Shown piece after piece: positions 1 to 5,930 of a stretch of 18,175 nt of DNA. The notes under the pieces were generated by a model, which made no database searches, was not told the origin of the DNA, and saw nothing but the letters and a program-made list of their open reading frames with translations. The stretch's first letter is position 1; each line of letters starts with the position of its first letter. The DNA is from Rhodospirillaceae bacterium. Lineage in GTDB: Bacteria > Pseudomonadota > Alphaproteobacteria > Rhodospirillales > 2-02-FULL-58-16. The stretch spans positions 1-18,175 of the forward strand of contig DUZD01000024.1 of NCBI GenBank assembly GCA_013349695.1, read 5' to 3'. The position numbers and the translations under genes are program-made.

Positions 1-284
1 GCCAGCAGAAGCTTGCGGATGTCGTCGATGGAACGCACGCCGCCGCCGACCGTCAGCGGCATGAAACATTGCTCGGCGGTCTTTCGGACCACCTCGAAAA
101 TGGTCTCGCGGTTCTCGTGGCTGGCGGTGATGTCGAGGAAGCAGAGTTCATCGGCGCCTTCGCGGTCGTAAAGGCGGGCCTGTTCCACCGGATCGCCGGC
201 GTCGATCAGGTCGATGAAATTCACCCCCTTGACGACGCGGCCCTTGTCGACGTCCAGGCAGGGAATGATTCTGCATTTCAGCAT
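1..284 (-). CDS. hisF: HisF, imidazole glycerol phosphate synthase cyclase subunit (partial)
   Basis: HisF condenses PRFAR with ammonia supplied by HisH to give imidazole glycerol phosphate and AICAR in histidine synthesis. The reverse strand encodes an N-terminus starting MLKCRIIPCLDVDKGRVVKG, which is the HisF signature, with the catalytic Asp at residue 11. It continues through DAGDPVEQARLYDREGADEL, FLDITAS and the phosphate-binding PLTVGGGVRS. About 94 codons are visible; the C-terminal two thirds of the (beta/alpha)8 barrel lie beyond the left edge. The ATG at 282-284 has a GGAAGGGG ribosome site just upstream, and the gap to the hisA stop is only 11 bp. It is therefore the distal gene of the his operon shown here. 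Confidence 0.97.
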   Translation of the reverse strand, partial: MLKCRIIPCLDVDKGRVVKGVNFIDLIDAGDPVEQARLYDREGADELCFLDITASHENRETIFEVVRKTAEQCFMPLTVGGGVRSIDDIRKLLL

Positions 285-295
285 CGCCCCTTCCG

Positions 296-1030
296 TCAGC
301 CCACCGATTCCTTGAGCAACGCCACCGCCGCCGCCGGGTCGATGCGCCCGTCGTAAACGGCGCGGCCGCTGATGACGCCTTCCAAAAGGCCCGCCGCCGC
401 CCTTTTCAAAGCCCGCAGGTCGTCCATGGAAGAGACCCCGCCCGAGGCGATCACCGGCGTCGACAGCCGGGCCGCCAAGGCCACCGCCGCCTCGATGCCG
501 GGCCCTTGCATGACGCCGTCGCGGCCGATGTCGGTGTAGACGATGGCGGCGGCGCCGGCACCCTCGAGTCCGTCGGCCAGATCAACGGCCTTGACAGTCG
601 AGGTTTCGGCCCACCCCTCGACGGCGACAAAGCCGTCGCGGGCATCGATCGCCACCGCCACGCGGCCCGGAAAGCGGCGGCAGGCCGCCTCGAACAGCGG
701 CCGGTCGCGGAGCGCCAGCGTGCCCAGGATCACCCGGCGGACGCCCTTGTCCAGCCAGAATGCGATCGTTTCCAAATCGCGGATGCCGCCGCCCAGCTGC
801 ACCGGGATAGCAACGGCGTCGAGAATGGAAACCACGGCGTCGGTGTTGACCGGATGGCCGGCGAAAGCGCCGTTGAGGTCGACCACATGCAGCCACTGGC
901 AGCCCAAATCCTCGAACGATTTCGCCTGGCCGCCGGGATTGTCGTTGAAGACCGTGACCTTGTTCATGTCGCCCTTCAGCAGGCGCACGCATTGGCCGTC
1001 CTTGAGATCTATGGCCGGGAAAAAAATCAT
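296..1030 (-). CDS. hisA: HisA, phosphoribosylformimino-AICAR-P isomerase
   Basis: HisA isomerises ProFAR to PRFAR, the step before HisF/HisH. The 244-residue product has the expected length for this (beta/alpha)8 enzyme. It shows FPAIDLKDGQCVRL with catalytic Asp8, the phosphate loop VQLGGGIRD near residue 78, AIDARDG with Asp129, and YTDIGRDGVMQGPG near residue 165. The frame stays open upstream to 1084, but those extra codons fall in a repeat element. The ATG at 1028-1030 matches the family N-terminus, so I chose it. The ribosome site is weak (GGAAA). It lies between the repeat and hisF in a hisB-DUF2628-hisH-hisA-hisF operon. The 145-bp gap to hisH is unusually large for this operon and is filled by the 128-bp element. 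Confidence 0.96.
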   Translation of the reverse strand: MIFFPAIDLKDGQCVRLLKGDMNKVTVFNDNPGGQAKSFEDLGCQWLHVVDLNGAFAGHPVNTDAVVSILDAVAIPVQLGGGIRDLETIAFWLDKGVRRVILGTLALRDRPLFEAACRRFPGRVAVAIDARDGFVAVEGWAETSTVKAVDLADGLEGAGAAAIVYTDIGRDGVMQGPGIEAAVALAARLSTPVIASGGVSSMDDLRALKRAAAGLLEGVISGRAVYDGRIDPAAAVALLKESVG

Positions 1031-1050
1031 CAAAGGGATTTCCGGGTTGT

Positions 1051-1178
1051 CAGAGCATTTCAAGTTCATTCGGCGCCAGCCCACTCCCCCGCCCAGCCAC
1101 TCAATGCCATTGTATGCTGTGGGTGGCCGGGCGGGGGAGCGGGCCGGTGCCGATTTTTATCAACATGGATATGCTTTA
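1051..1178. repeat. 128-bp palindromic intergenic element, full copy A
   Basis: Read on the plus strand, this copy has a 20-bp L end (1051-1070, cagagcatttcaagtt...), a 33-nt arm (1071-1103), a 16-nt loop (1104-1119, atgccattgtatgctg), a second 33-nt arm (1120-1152) and a 26-bp R end (1153-1178). The arms pair at 28 of 33 positions; all five differences are transitions. The outer ends are related in inverted orientation (TAGAGCAT-like). The second full copy at 16037-16164 has identical module lengths, and its right arm is identical. The element separates hisH from hisA, and its R end contains the hisH stop codon. It looks like a non-autonomous MITE or RIME-type intergenic element; no transposase lies in the window. 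Confidence 0.9.
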
Positions 1179-1811
1179 GCATTTCCAGCCGAGGAAGTTG
1201 CCGATCAGCCGCAGTCCCGTCGCCTGGCTTTTTTCCGGGTGGAACTGGGTGCCGATCATGTTGTCGCGGCCGATCGCGGCGGTCACCGGGCCGCCGTAAT
1301 CGACGGTGGCCAGCCGGTGGGCGGACTCTTCGCAGACGAAGGCGTAGGAATGCACGAAGTAGGCATGGGCGCCTTCGCGCAAGCCGTCAAAAACCGGATG
1401 GGCGGAGGAAAAAAAGAGTTCGTTCCACCCCATGTGGGGAATTTTCAATCCTGTGTCCGAGGGTTTCAGGGGAACCACCTCGCCGGCGATCCAACCGAGG
1501 CCCCGGTGGCGTCCATGTTCGCGTCCCACCGAGGCCATCAATTGCATGCCGACGCAAATGCCCAGGAACGGCTTGCCATCATCGAGCACCGTCTTCTCAA
1601 GCGCCTCGGCCATGCCGGGAAGGGCCTCCAAGCCGCGCTTACAATCGGCAAAGGCGCCAACGCCGGGCAGAACCACGTGGCTGGCGTCGCTGAGCGCTCT
1701 GGCGTCGGCGGTGACGGCCACCGTCAGGCCGAATTCGCCGGCGGCGCGCTCGAAGGCCTTGGCGACGGAGCGCAGATTGCCCGAGCCGTAATCGATAATG
1801 ACCACATTCAT
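1176..1811 (-). CDS. hisH: HisH, imidazole glycerol phosphate synthase glutaminase subunit
   Basis: HisH is the class I glutamine amidotransferase that hydrolyses glutamine and channels ammonia to HisF. The 211-residue protein carries the nucleophile elbow GICVGMQLM with Cys86, and the His/Glu pair of the triad in QFHPEKSQ (His191, Glu193). It also has the N-terminal IDYGSGNLRSV and the oxyanion-region sequence LPGVGAF. The ATG overlaps the stop of the upstream DUF2628 gene by 4 bp (ATGA), suggesting translational coupling. The TAA stop lies within the R end of the intergenic element at 1051-1178. All catalytic residues are present, so it should be functional. Confidence 0.97.
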   Translation of the reverse strand: MNVVIIDYGSGNLRSVAKAFERAAGEFGLTVAVTADARALSDASHVVLPGVGAFADCKRGLEALPGMAEALEKTVLDDGKPFLGICVGMQLMASVGREHGRHRGLGWIAGEVVPLKPSDTGLKIPHMGWNELFFSSAHPVFDGLREGAHAYFVHSYAFVCEESAHRLATVDYGGPVTAAIGRDNMIGTQFHPEKSQATGLRLIGNFLGWKC

Positions 1812-2194
1812 GGCCGCAATTCAGCCGCCAGTTCCGGCAATTCGTCGAGGAGGCGCCGTTCGGCGTCTTCGAGATTGCCGCCACCGACGACATCGACGAG
1901 GCGGTAATCGCGCCGCTCGTAAGTCCACCGCCTGAAGTCGTTGGCGAAGATCCCGAAGATCAGCGCCAAGGCGAAGGAACCCGCGCTTTGGGCGAGGGGA
2001 GACAGAGACATTTCCCCCATTCCCCATCCCAACACCGCCTGCAGGGCGAACATAACCAGCGCCACCAGCCACAAGCGGTGCCAGAGCGCCCAAAGGATAG
2101 AGAAAATAAACGCCTGCCAGCAAAATCCTTCCTTGACCAACAGTAAGTTGGAGCCGGTGATTTCGTGGCGTAAATGAGCCGTGTAAAAACGCAT
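1808..2194 (-). CDS. DUF2628-type small membrane protein in his operon
   Basis: This is a 128-residue protein of unknown function resembling the DUF2628 family, recognisable from the N-terminal FYTAHLR, VKEGFCWQAFIFSILWALWHRLW and the following hydrophobic stretches. Two membrane segments are likely, at about residues 28-55 and 70-85. The C-terminal third is charged and acidic (NLEDAERRLLDELPELAAEL). It begins at an ATG preceded by AGAGAGG, about 30 bp after hisB, and overlaps hisH by 4 bp, so it is an integral member of the his operon. As I recall, alphaproteobacteria often place such a gene here; no histidine-pathway role can be deduced from the sequence. Confidence 0.85.
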   Translation of the reverse strand: MRFYTAHLRHEITGSNLLLVKEGFCWQAFIFSILWALWHRLWLVALVMFALQAVLGWGMGEMSLSPLAQSAGSFALALIFGIFANDFRRWTYERRDYRLVDVVGGGNLEDAERRLLDELPELAAELRP

Positions 2195-2224
2195 GCTTGC
2201 CTCTCTTAGCCGGGCCGCCGGCGG

Positions 2225-2824
2225 TTAAAGCGAGCCGCCGAGCACACCCTTCGTCGAAGGCACCGTATCGGCCTTGCGGGAATCGATCTCAACCGCTTGG
2301 CGCAACGCCCGGGCCAAGCCCTTGTAGCAGGATTCGACAATATGGTGGTTGTTGTCCCCGTAAAGGGTTTCCACATGCAGGGTCAGACCGGCGGCCTGGG
2401 CGAAAGCCTGGAACCATTCCTTGAACAGCTCGGTGTCCGTGTCGCCGACTTTCGGGCTCTTGAATTTCACTCTCCAGACCAGGTGCGGGCGCATCGAGGC
2501 GTCGACCACCACCCGCGTCAGCACTTCGTCCATGGGCGCCATGGCGGAACCGTAACGGACGATTCCCTTGCGGTCGCCAAGCGCCTTGGCGACGGCATCG
2601 CCGACGGTGATTCCGATATCCTCGGTGGTATGGTGCGAATCGACGCCGAGGTCGCCCGCCGCCGTCACCCGCAAGTCGATGAGGCTGTGCCGGGAGAGCT
2701 GCTCGAGCATGTGATCGAGGAAGCCGACCCCCGTGGAAACGGCGTATTGTCCGGTTCCATCCAGGTTGACCGCGACCTCGATCGTCGTTTCCTTGGTTTT
2801 GCGCTTGACCTTGGCTTTGCGCAT
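2225..2824 (-). CDS. hisB: HisB, imidazoleglycerol-phosphate dehydratase
   Basis: This manganese-dependent enzyme dehydrates imidazole glycerol phosphate to imidazole acetol phosphate. The 199-residue product is the monofunctional IGPD form, without the phosphatase domain found in enterobacterial HisB. Diagnostic motifs are GFLDHMLEQLSRH (residues 34-46), DSHHTTEDIGI (62-72) and the second metal site GDNNHHIVES. An in-frame extension up to 2950 does not resemble the family, so the ATG at 2822-2824, giving MRKAKVKRKTKET, is preferred. It is the first his gene in the window. Its promoter would lie in the 163-bp divergent region shared with hslV. Confidence 0.96.
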   Translation of the reverse strand: MRKAKVKRKTKETTIEVAVNLDGTGQYAVSTGVGFLDHMLEQLSRHSLIDLRVTAAGDLGVDSHHTTEDIGITVGDAVAKALGDRKGIVRYGSAMAPMDEVLTRVVVDASMRPHLVWRVKFKSPKVGDTDTELFKEWFQAFAQAAGLTLHVETLYGDNNHHIVESCYKGLARALRQAVEIDSRKADTVPSTKGVLGGSL

Positions 2825-2908
2825 GGTGTGTTCCCGGTTGAAATCCGCCGGACCTTGTAACAGGAAGGATGGCAAACCGCTAGCGCCGAAGCCTGCCCCA
2901 GTCTTTAT

Positions 2909-2937
2909 CTTGACCGCAAGGCTTGTTATGCCTAAAT
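2909..2937 (+). promoter_or_regulatory. Possible heat-shock (RpoH-type) promoter for hslVU
   Basis: CTTGAC at 2909-2914 is followed, 16 bp later, by CCTAAAT at 2931-2937. This resembles the alphaproteobacterial sigma-32 pattern (CTTGAC, then C-pyrimidine-TAT-N-T) with one mismatch in the -10 part. It lies about 50 bp upstream of the hslV start, in the only gap between divergent hisB and hslV, and hslVU is a classical heat-shock operon. A housekeeping promoter cannot be excluded from sequence alone. Confidence 0.4.
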
Positions 2938-2987
2938 CTCCGATAGGCACCCGACCCTGGCGTTATTTTTTTCTGAATGTTCCGAAC

Positions 2988-3536
2988 ATGCCACATAAAG
3001 TTCATGATACTTGGCACGGCACCACCATTCTCTCGGTGCGCAAGGGAGACCAGGTCGTCATTGCCGGCGACGGCCAGGTCAGCCTCGGCGACACGGTGAT
3101 CAAGTCCAACGCCAAGAAAGTGCGAGGATTGGCCGATGGCTCCGTGATCGCCGGCTTCGCCGGCGCCACCGCCGACGCCTTCACCCTTTTCGAGCGCCTG
3201 GAAGGCAAGCTCGACCAGTATCCCGGACAACTCACCCGGGCCTCGGTGGAGATGGCCAAGGACTGGCGCACGGACCGTTATCTCAGACGCCTGGAAGCGA
3301 TAATGGCGGTGGCCGACAAGAAGGTCTCGCTGGTGTTGACCGGAACCGGCGACGTCCTCGAACCCGAGGATGGATTGATCGGCATCGGTTCCGGCGGCAA
3401 TTACGCCCTGGCGGCGGCGCGGGCGCTTTTCGACCGCGACGATCTGGACGCCGAGGCCATCGCCAGAAAGGCCATGGAGATCGCCGCCGGCATCTGCGTC
3501 TACACCAACACCAATCTGGTCATCGAGGCTCTATGA
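2988..3536 (+). CDS. hslV: HslV, peptidase subunit of the HslUV protease
   Basis: HslV forms a dodecamer of N-terminal threonine peptidases that degrades proteins fed by HslU in the cytoplasm. The 182-residue protein contains HGTTILSVRKGDQVVIAGDG, then KVRGLADGSVIAGFAGATADA and the GIGSGGNYALAAA loop near the C-terminal part. The active-site Thr is Thr12, so an 11-residue leader (MPHKVHDTWHG) must be removed to expose it. I recall similar short leaders in other alphaproteobacterial HslV proteins. The frame is open much further upstream (to 2733), but that part overlaps hisB antisense. The ATG at 2988 gives the family-like N-terminus, though it lacks a clear ribosome site. The stop overlaps the hslU start (ATGA). 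Confidence 0.96.
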   Translation: MPHKVHDTWHGTTILSVRKGDQVVIAGDGQVSLGDTVIKSNAKKVRGLADGSVIAGFAGATADAFTLFERLEGKLDQYPGQLTRASVEMAKDWRTDRYLRRLEAIMAVADKKVSLVLTGTGDVLEPEDGLIGIGSGGNYALAAARALFDRDDLDAEAIARKAMEIAAGICVYTNTNLVIEAL

Positions 3537-4843
3537 ATACAAGTTTCACGCCCCGCGAGATCGTTTCCGAACTGGACCGCTATATCATCGGCCAGGACGA
3601 TGCCAAACGCGCCGTCGCCATCGCGTTGCGCAACCGCTGGCGCCGCCAGCAATTGGACGAAACCCTGCGCGATGAGATTCTGCCCAAGAACATCCTGATG
3701 ATCGGGCCGACCGGCGTCGGCAAGACCGAGATCGCCCGCCGCCTGGCGAAATTGGCCCAGGCCCCGTTCATCAAGGTCGAGGCCACCAAGTTCACGGAGG
3801 TCGGCTATGTCGGCCGCGACGTCGAGCAAATCATCCGCGACCTGGTCGAGATCGCCATTCATGCGACCAGCAAGAAGTTGCGCAAACAGGTCGCCGCCAA
3901 GGCCGAGCTTCTAGCCGAGGAACGGGTGCTGGACGCCCTGGTCGGCGAAGAGGCGGGCCGCGATACTCGCGAGAAGTTCCGCGTCAAACTGCGCCAGGGC
4001 GAACTCGACGACAAGGAGGTGGAAATTCAGGTGGCGGATAGCGGCGGCGGCATGCCGAGTTTCGAAGTTCCCGGCATGCCCGGCGCCCAGATGAGCATGA
4101 TCAACTTGAACGAGATCATGGGCAAGGCCTTCGGCGCGCAGACCAAGCCGAAGCGCTTGAGCGTCGCCGAGTCTTACGAAGTGCTGATAGAAGAGGAAGC
4201 CGACAAGCTCCTAGACGAGGACAAAGTGGTCAAAGAGGCCATCGAGGCGGTCGAAAACAACGGCATCGTTTTTTTGGACGAGATCGACAAGATCACCGTC
4301 CGCTCCGAACGCATCGGCGCCGACGTCAGCCGCGAGGGCGTGCAACGGGACCTTTTGCCGCTGATCGAGGGAACGACGGTGCCGACCAAGCGCGGCGCCG
4401 TCAAGACCGACCATATCCTGTTCATCGCGTCGGGCGCCTTCCACCTCGCCAAGCCCGCCGACATGCTGCCCGAACTGCAAGGCCGCCTGCCGATACGGGT
4501 CGGACTCAAGGCGCTGACCAGGGATGATTTCGTCCGCATCCTGACCGAGCCGGAAGCCAGCCTGATCAAGCAATATACCGCCCTGATGGGGGTCGAGGAG
4601 ATCGCCCTGGAGTTCACCGGCGAGGCCATCTCCGAAGTCGCCGATCTCGCCGCCGAGATCAACAGCGGCGTCGAGAACATCGGCGCCCGGCGCCTCCACA
4701 CGGTGATGGAAAAGCTCTTGGAGGACATCAGTTTCACCGCCTCCGAACACGGCGGCGAGACGATCACCATCGACGCCCAACAGGTCCGCGAGAAGGTGGG
4801 CGAGTTGGCCAAGGACGCCGATTTGAGTAAGTTTATTCTTTAG
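3533..4843 (+). CDS. hslU: HslU, ATPase subunit of the HslUV protease
   Basis: HslU is the AAA+ unfoldase that recognises, unfolds and translocates substrates into HslV. At 436 residues it is close to the usual length. Visible motifs are the N-terminal TPREIVSELDRYIIGQ, Walker A GPTGVGKT (58-65), the pore loop GYVG (91-94), an intermediate I domain rich in charged residues (about 110-235), Walker B VFLDEIDKI (about 246-254), the sensor region LFIASGAFH, and the arginine-bearing GRLPIRV. The C-terminus LSKFIL is the tail that docks into HslV. The start overlaps the hslV stop by 4 bp. The TAG stop is the first three bases of an L-end repeat copy at 4841, and the last 11 bp overlap the convergent XRE-like gene. 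Confidence 0.97.
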   Translation: MNTSFTPREIVSELDRYIIGQDDAKRAVAIALRNRWRRQQLDETLRDEILPKNILMIGPTGVGKTEIARRLAKLAQAPFIKVEATKFTEVGYVGRDVEQIIRDLVEIAIHATSKKLRKQVAAKAELLAEERVLDALVGEEAGRDTREKFRVKLRQGELDDKEVEIQVADSGGGMPSFEVPGMPGAQMSMINLNEIMGKAFGAQTKPKRLSVAESYEVLIEEEADKLLDEDKVVKEAIEAVENNGIVFLDEIDKITVRSERIGADVSREGVQRDLLPLIEGTTVPTKRGAVKTDHILFIASGAFHLAKPADMLPELQGRLPIRVGLKALTRDDFVRILTEPEASLIKQYTALMGVEEIALEFTGEAISEVADLAAEINSGVENIGARRLHTVMEKLLEDISFTASEHGGETITIDAQQVREKVGELAKDADLSKFIL

Positions 4844-5126
4844 AGCATTTCAAGTTCGATCGGCCGCGCCCCTTGATTTCCGCCAGAAGTCTTTCCAGGG
4901 TCCCTTCATCGAGGTCATGAACGTGCCGCGCCATCAGGTTGGCAAGCTCCGTCGCCTTTGGGTTCAGGCCGGCCGTGTCGACCACCACCCGGGGATGGGA
5001 AATCAGGGCCAGACCCTTGAGTTCCTCGGCCTCGTCCCAGATCAAGCCGAAATAGTCGGCCATTTTTTTCTGCGTGATCCCACGCCGGGCCCGCAATTCC
5101 TTGATTTTCAAGCCGAAAAGGATCAT
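4833..5126 (-). CDS. XRE-like protein, apparently lacking the HTH recognition helix
   Basis: The 97-residue protein begins MILFGLKIKELRARRGITQ, like helices 1 and 2 of an XRE/Cro helix-turn-helix. It then runs directly into DYFGLIWDEAEELKGLALIS and HPRVVVDTAGLNPKATELAN. I recall an alphaproteobacterial family of roughly 115-130 residues in which about 30 residues, with the recognition helix and a SALEHG-type motif, separate these blocks. Here that stretch is absent and the frame is intact, so DNA binding is doubtful. The last residues (NLKCSKE) are encoded by the L-end repeat and the end of hslU. An upstream ATG at 5166-5168 is possible, but 5124-5126 gives the family-like N-terminus. It is the last gene of the timA-mltA-smr operon. 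Confidence 0.7.
   Translation of the reverse strand: MILFGLKIKELRARRGITQKKMADYFGLIWDEAEELKGLALISHPRVVVDTAGLNPKATELANLMARHVHDLDEGTLERLLAEIKGRGRSNLKCSKE
4841..4864 (+). repeat. Solo L end of the 128-bp element, copy B
   Basis: TAGAGCATTTCAAGTT plus CGAT (4841-4860) matches the L ends of copies A and C and of the full element D; cggc at 4861-4864 matches the first arm bases. Similarity then stops, with no loop, second arm or R end nearby. It lies exactly at the hslU/XRE-like convergent junction and provides the hslU TAG stop and part of the XRE-like C-terminal tail. Confidence 0.85.
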
Positions 5127-5190
5127 CGGTCGCCTGTCGCGGAGACAAGGCCCGAAGCTCCTGGGCATATTCCGCCGAATGGAGCCAACC

Positions 5191-5766
5191 TTACTTCTTT
5201 TTTTTCAATAGCACATACAGCGCTCCCTCGCCGCCGTCCTTGGGCCGGGCCTGGGAAAAAGCCAGAAGCCGTCGCCGGTTGGGAGCCTCGTTGAGCCAGC
5301 GGGGAACGGCGGCGCGCAGGACCCCGATGCCGCCGCCAGGCCGCAACCCCTTTCCGGTAATAACCCGCACGGCGCGGCGGCTAGCCGTTTGCGCGCCTTC
5401 CAGAAACGCGGCCAGCGCCCGGTGCGCTTCGTCCTGGGTCATGCCGTGCAGGTCGATGCTGGCCTCGATCGGCAACTGCCCGCGCTTGAGCCGGGCCGCC
5501 GTGCGCTTGTCGACACCGGAGGCGCCGCCGGCGGCAAGCTCCGGCGGCGGCGGCCGATGGGCGGCGGCGGAATTCGCCGGTTTCGCCGACGGCTTCTTTT
5601 CCGGCGGCGGCTCCTTTTCCGGCGGCGGGATATCGACGGCCTTCACGCTCTCCTCCCCCGGCAAAGGAACGACGTCGCTGGTAACGAGGCGCCACAAGTC
5701 GTCCTCTTCCCTGCTGAGCGGGCGGCCGGCGGCGGCGGATTTTGGCGATTTACTTTTCTTCGTCAT
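5191..5766 (-). CDS. Smr domain protein (MutS2 C-terminal-like)
   Basis: This 191-residue protein ends in a Smr domain: IDLHGMTQDEAHRAL (104-118), VRVITGKGLRPGGGIGVLR (133-151) and FSQARPKDGGEGALYVLL near the C-terminus. Smr domains are nucleic-acid nucleases or binding modules; the precise substrate of stand-alone alphaproteobacterial members is not evident here. Residues 1-30 contain SREEDDLWRLVTSDV, a block typical of this stand-alone type. It is followed by a Pro/Glu/Lys/Ala-rich linker (about 46-85) containing a hexapeptide repeat PPPEKE/PPPEKK, which arises from a 15-bp direct repeat with an 18-bp period (5596-5628). The protein ends in four lysines. It lies between the small ORF after mltA and the XRE-like gene, all on the minus strand. 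Confidence 0.92.
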   Translation of the reverse strand: MTKKSKSPKSAAAGRPLSREEDDLWRLVTSDVVPLPGEESVKAVDIPPPEKEPPPEKKPSAKPANSAAAHRPPPPELAAGGASGVDKRTAARLKRGQLPIEASIDLHGMTQDEAHRALAAFLEGAQTASRRAVRVITGKGLRPGGGIGVLRAAVPRWLNEAPNRRRLLAFSQARPKDGGEGALYVLLKKKK

Positions 5767-5917
5767 GGATCAAAACAATATGCGGGAGGCGCCGGCCATG
5801 GGCACCGAAAAGAAGGGTTTGCTCGATATCGGCGGTGCGCGACGGGATGATGACGTAATCGAGGTTTTCGAAGGCGTCGAAGGCATCGGCGCGGAATACG
5901 GGTTTCGCTCTTGCCAT
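5750..5917 (-). CDS. Small hypothetical protein between mltA and smr
   Basis: The 163-bp gap between mltA and smr holds a minus-strand frame of 55 codons, MARAKPVFRADAFDAFENLD onward, ending HIVLIHDEEK and overlapping the smr start by 17 bp. An alternative ATG at 5945-5947 gives 65 codons and overlaps the mltA stop. Third codon positions in the central part are mostly G or C, as in neighbouring genes, which favours real coding over a chance frame. I do not recognise the family, and there is no membrane segment or signal peptide. It could also be a remnant of a longer gene. The ribosome site is weak (GCGGG directly before the ATG). Confidence 0.4.
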   Translation of the reverse strand: MARAKPVFRADAFDAFENLDYVIIPSRTADIEQTLLFGAHGRRLPHIVLIHDEEK

Positions 5918-5930
5918 CCCGCATGGGCTG

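Noticed and set aside
1071..1152. Repeat hairpin as an intrinsic terminator
   Set aside because: No U-run follows the stem on either strand, and the same hairpin sits inside apparent operons, so a simple terminator call is unsupported.
506..1907. Long plus-strand open frames across hisA and hisH
   Set aside because: They lie antisense to well-supported his genes and have low-complexity Arg/Ala/Gly sequence without domains.
5500..5640. GGC-rich repeats as a regulatory or mobile element
   Set aside because: They are coding low complexity: the Pro/Glu/Lys linker of the Smr protein on the minus strand.
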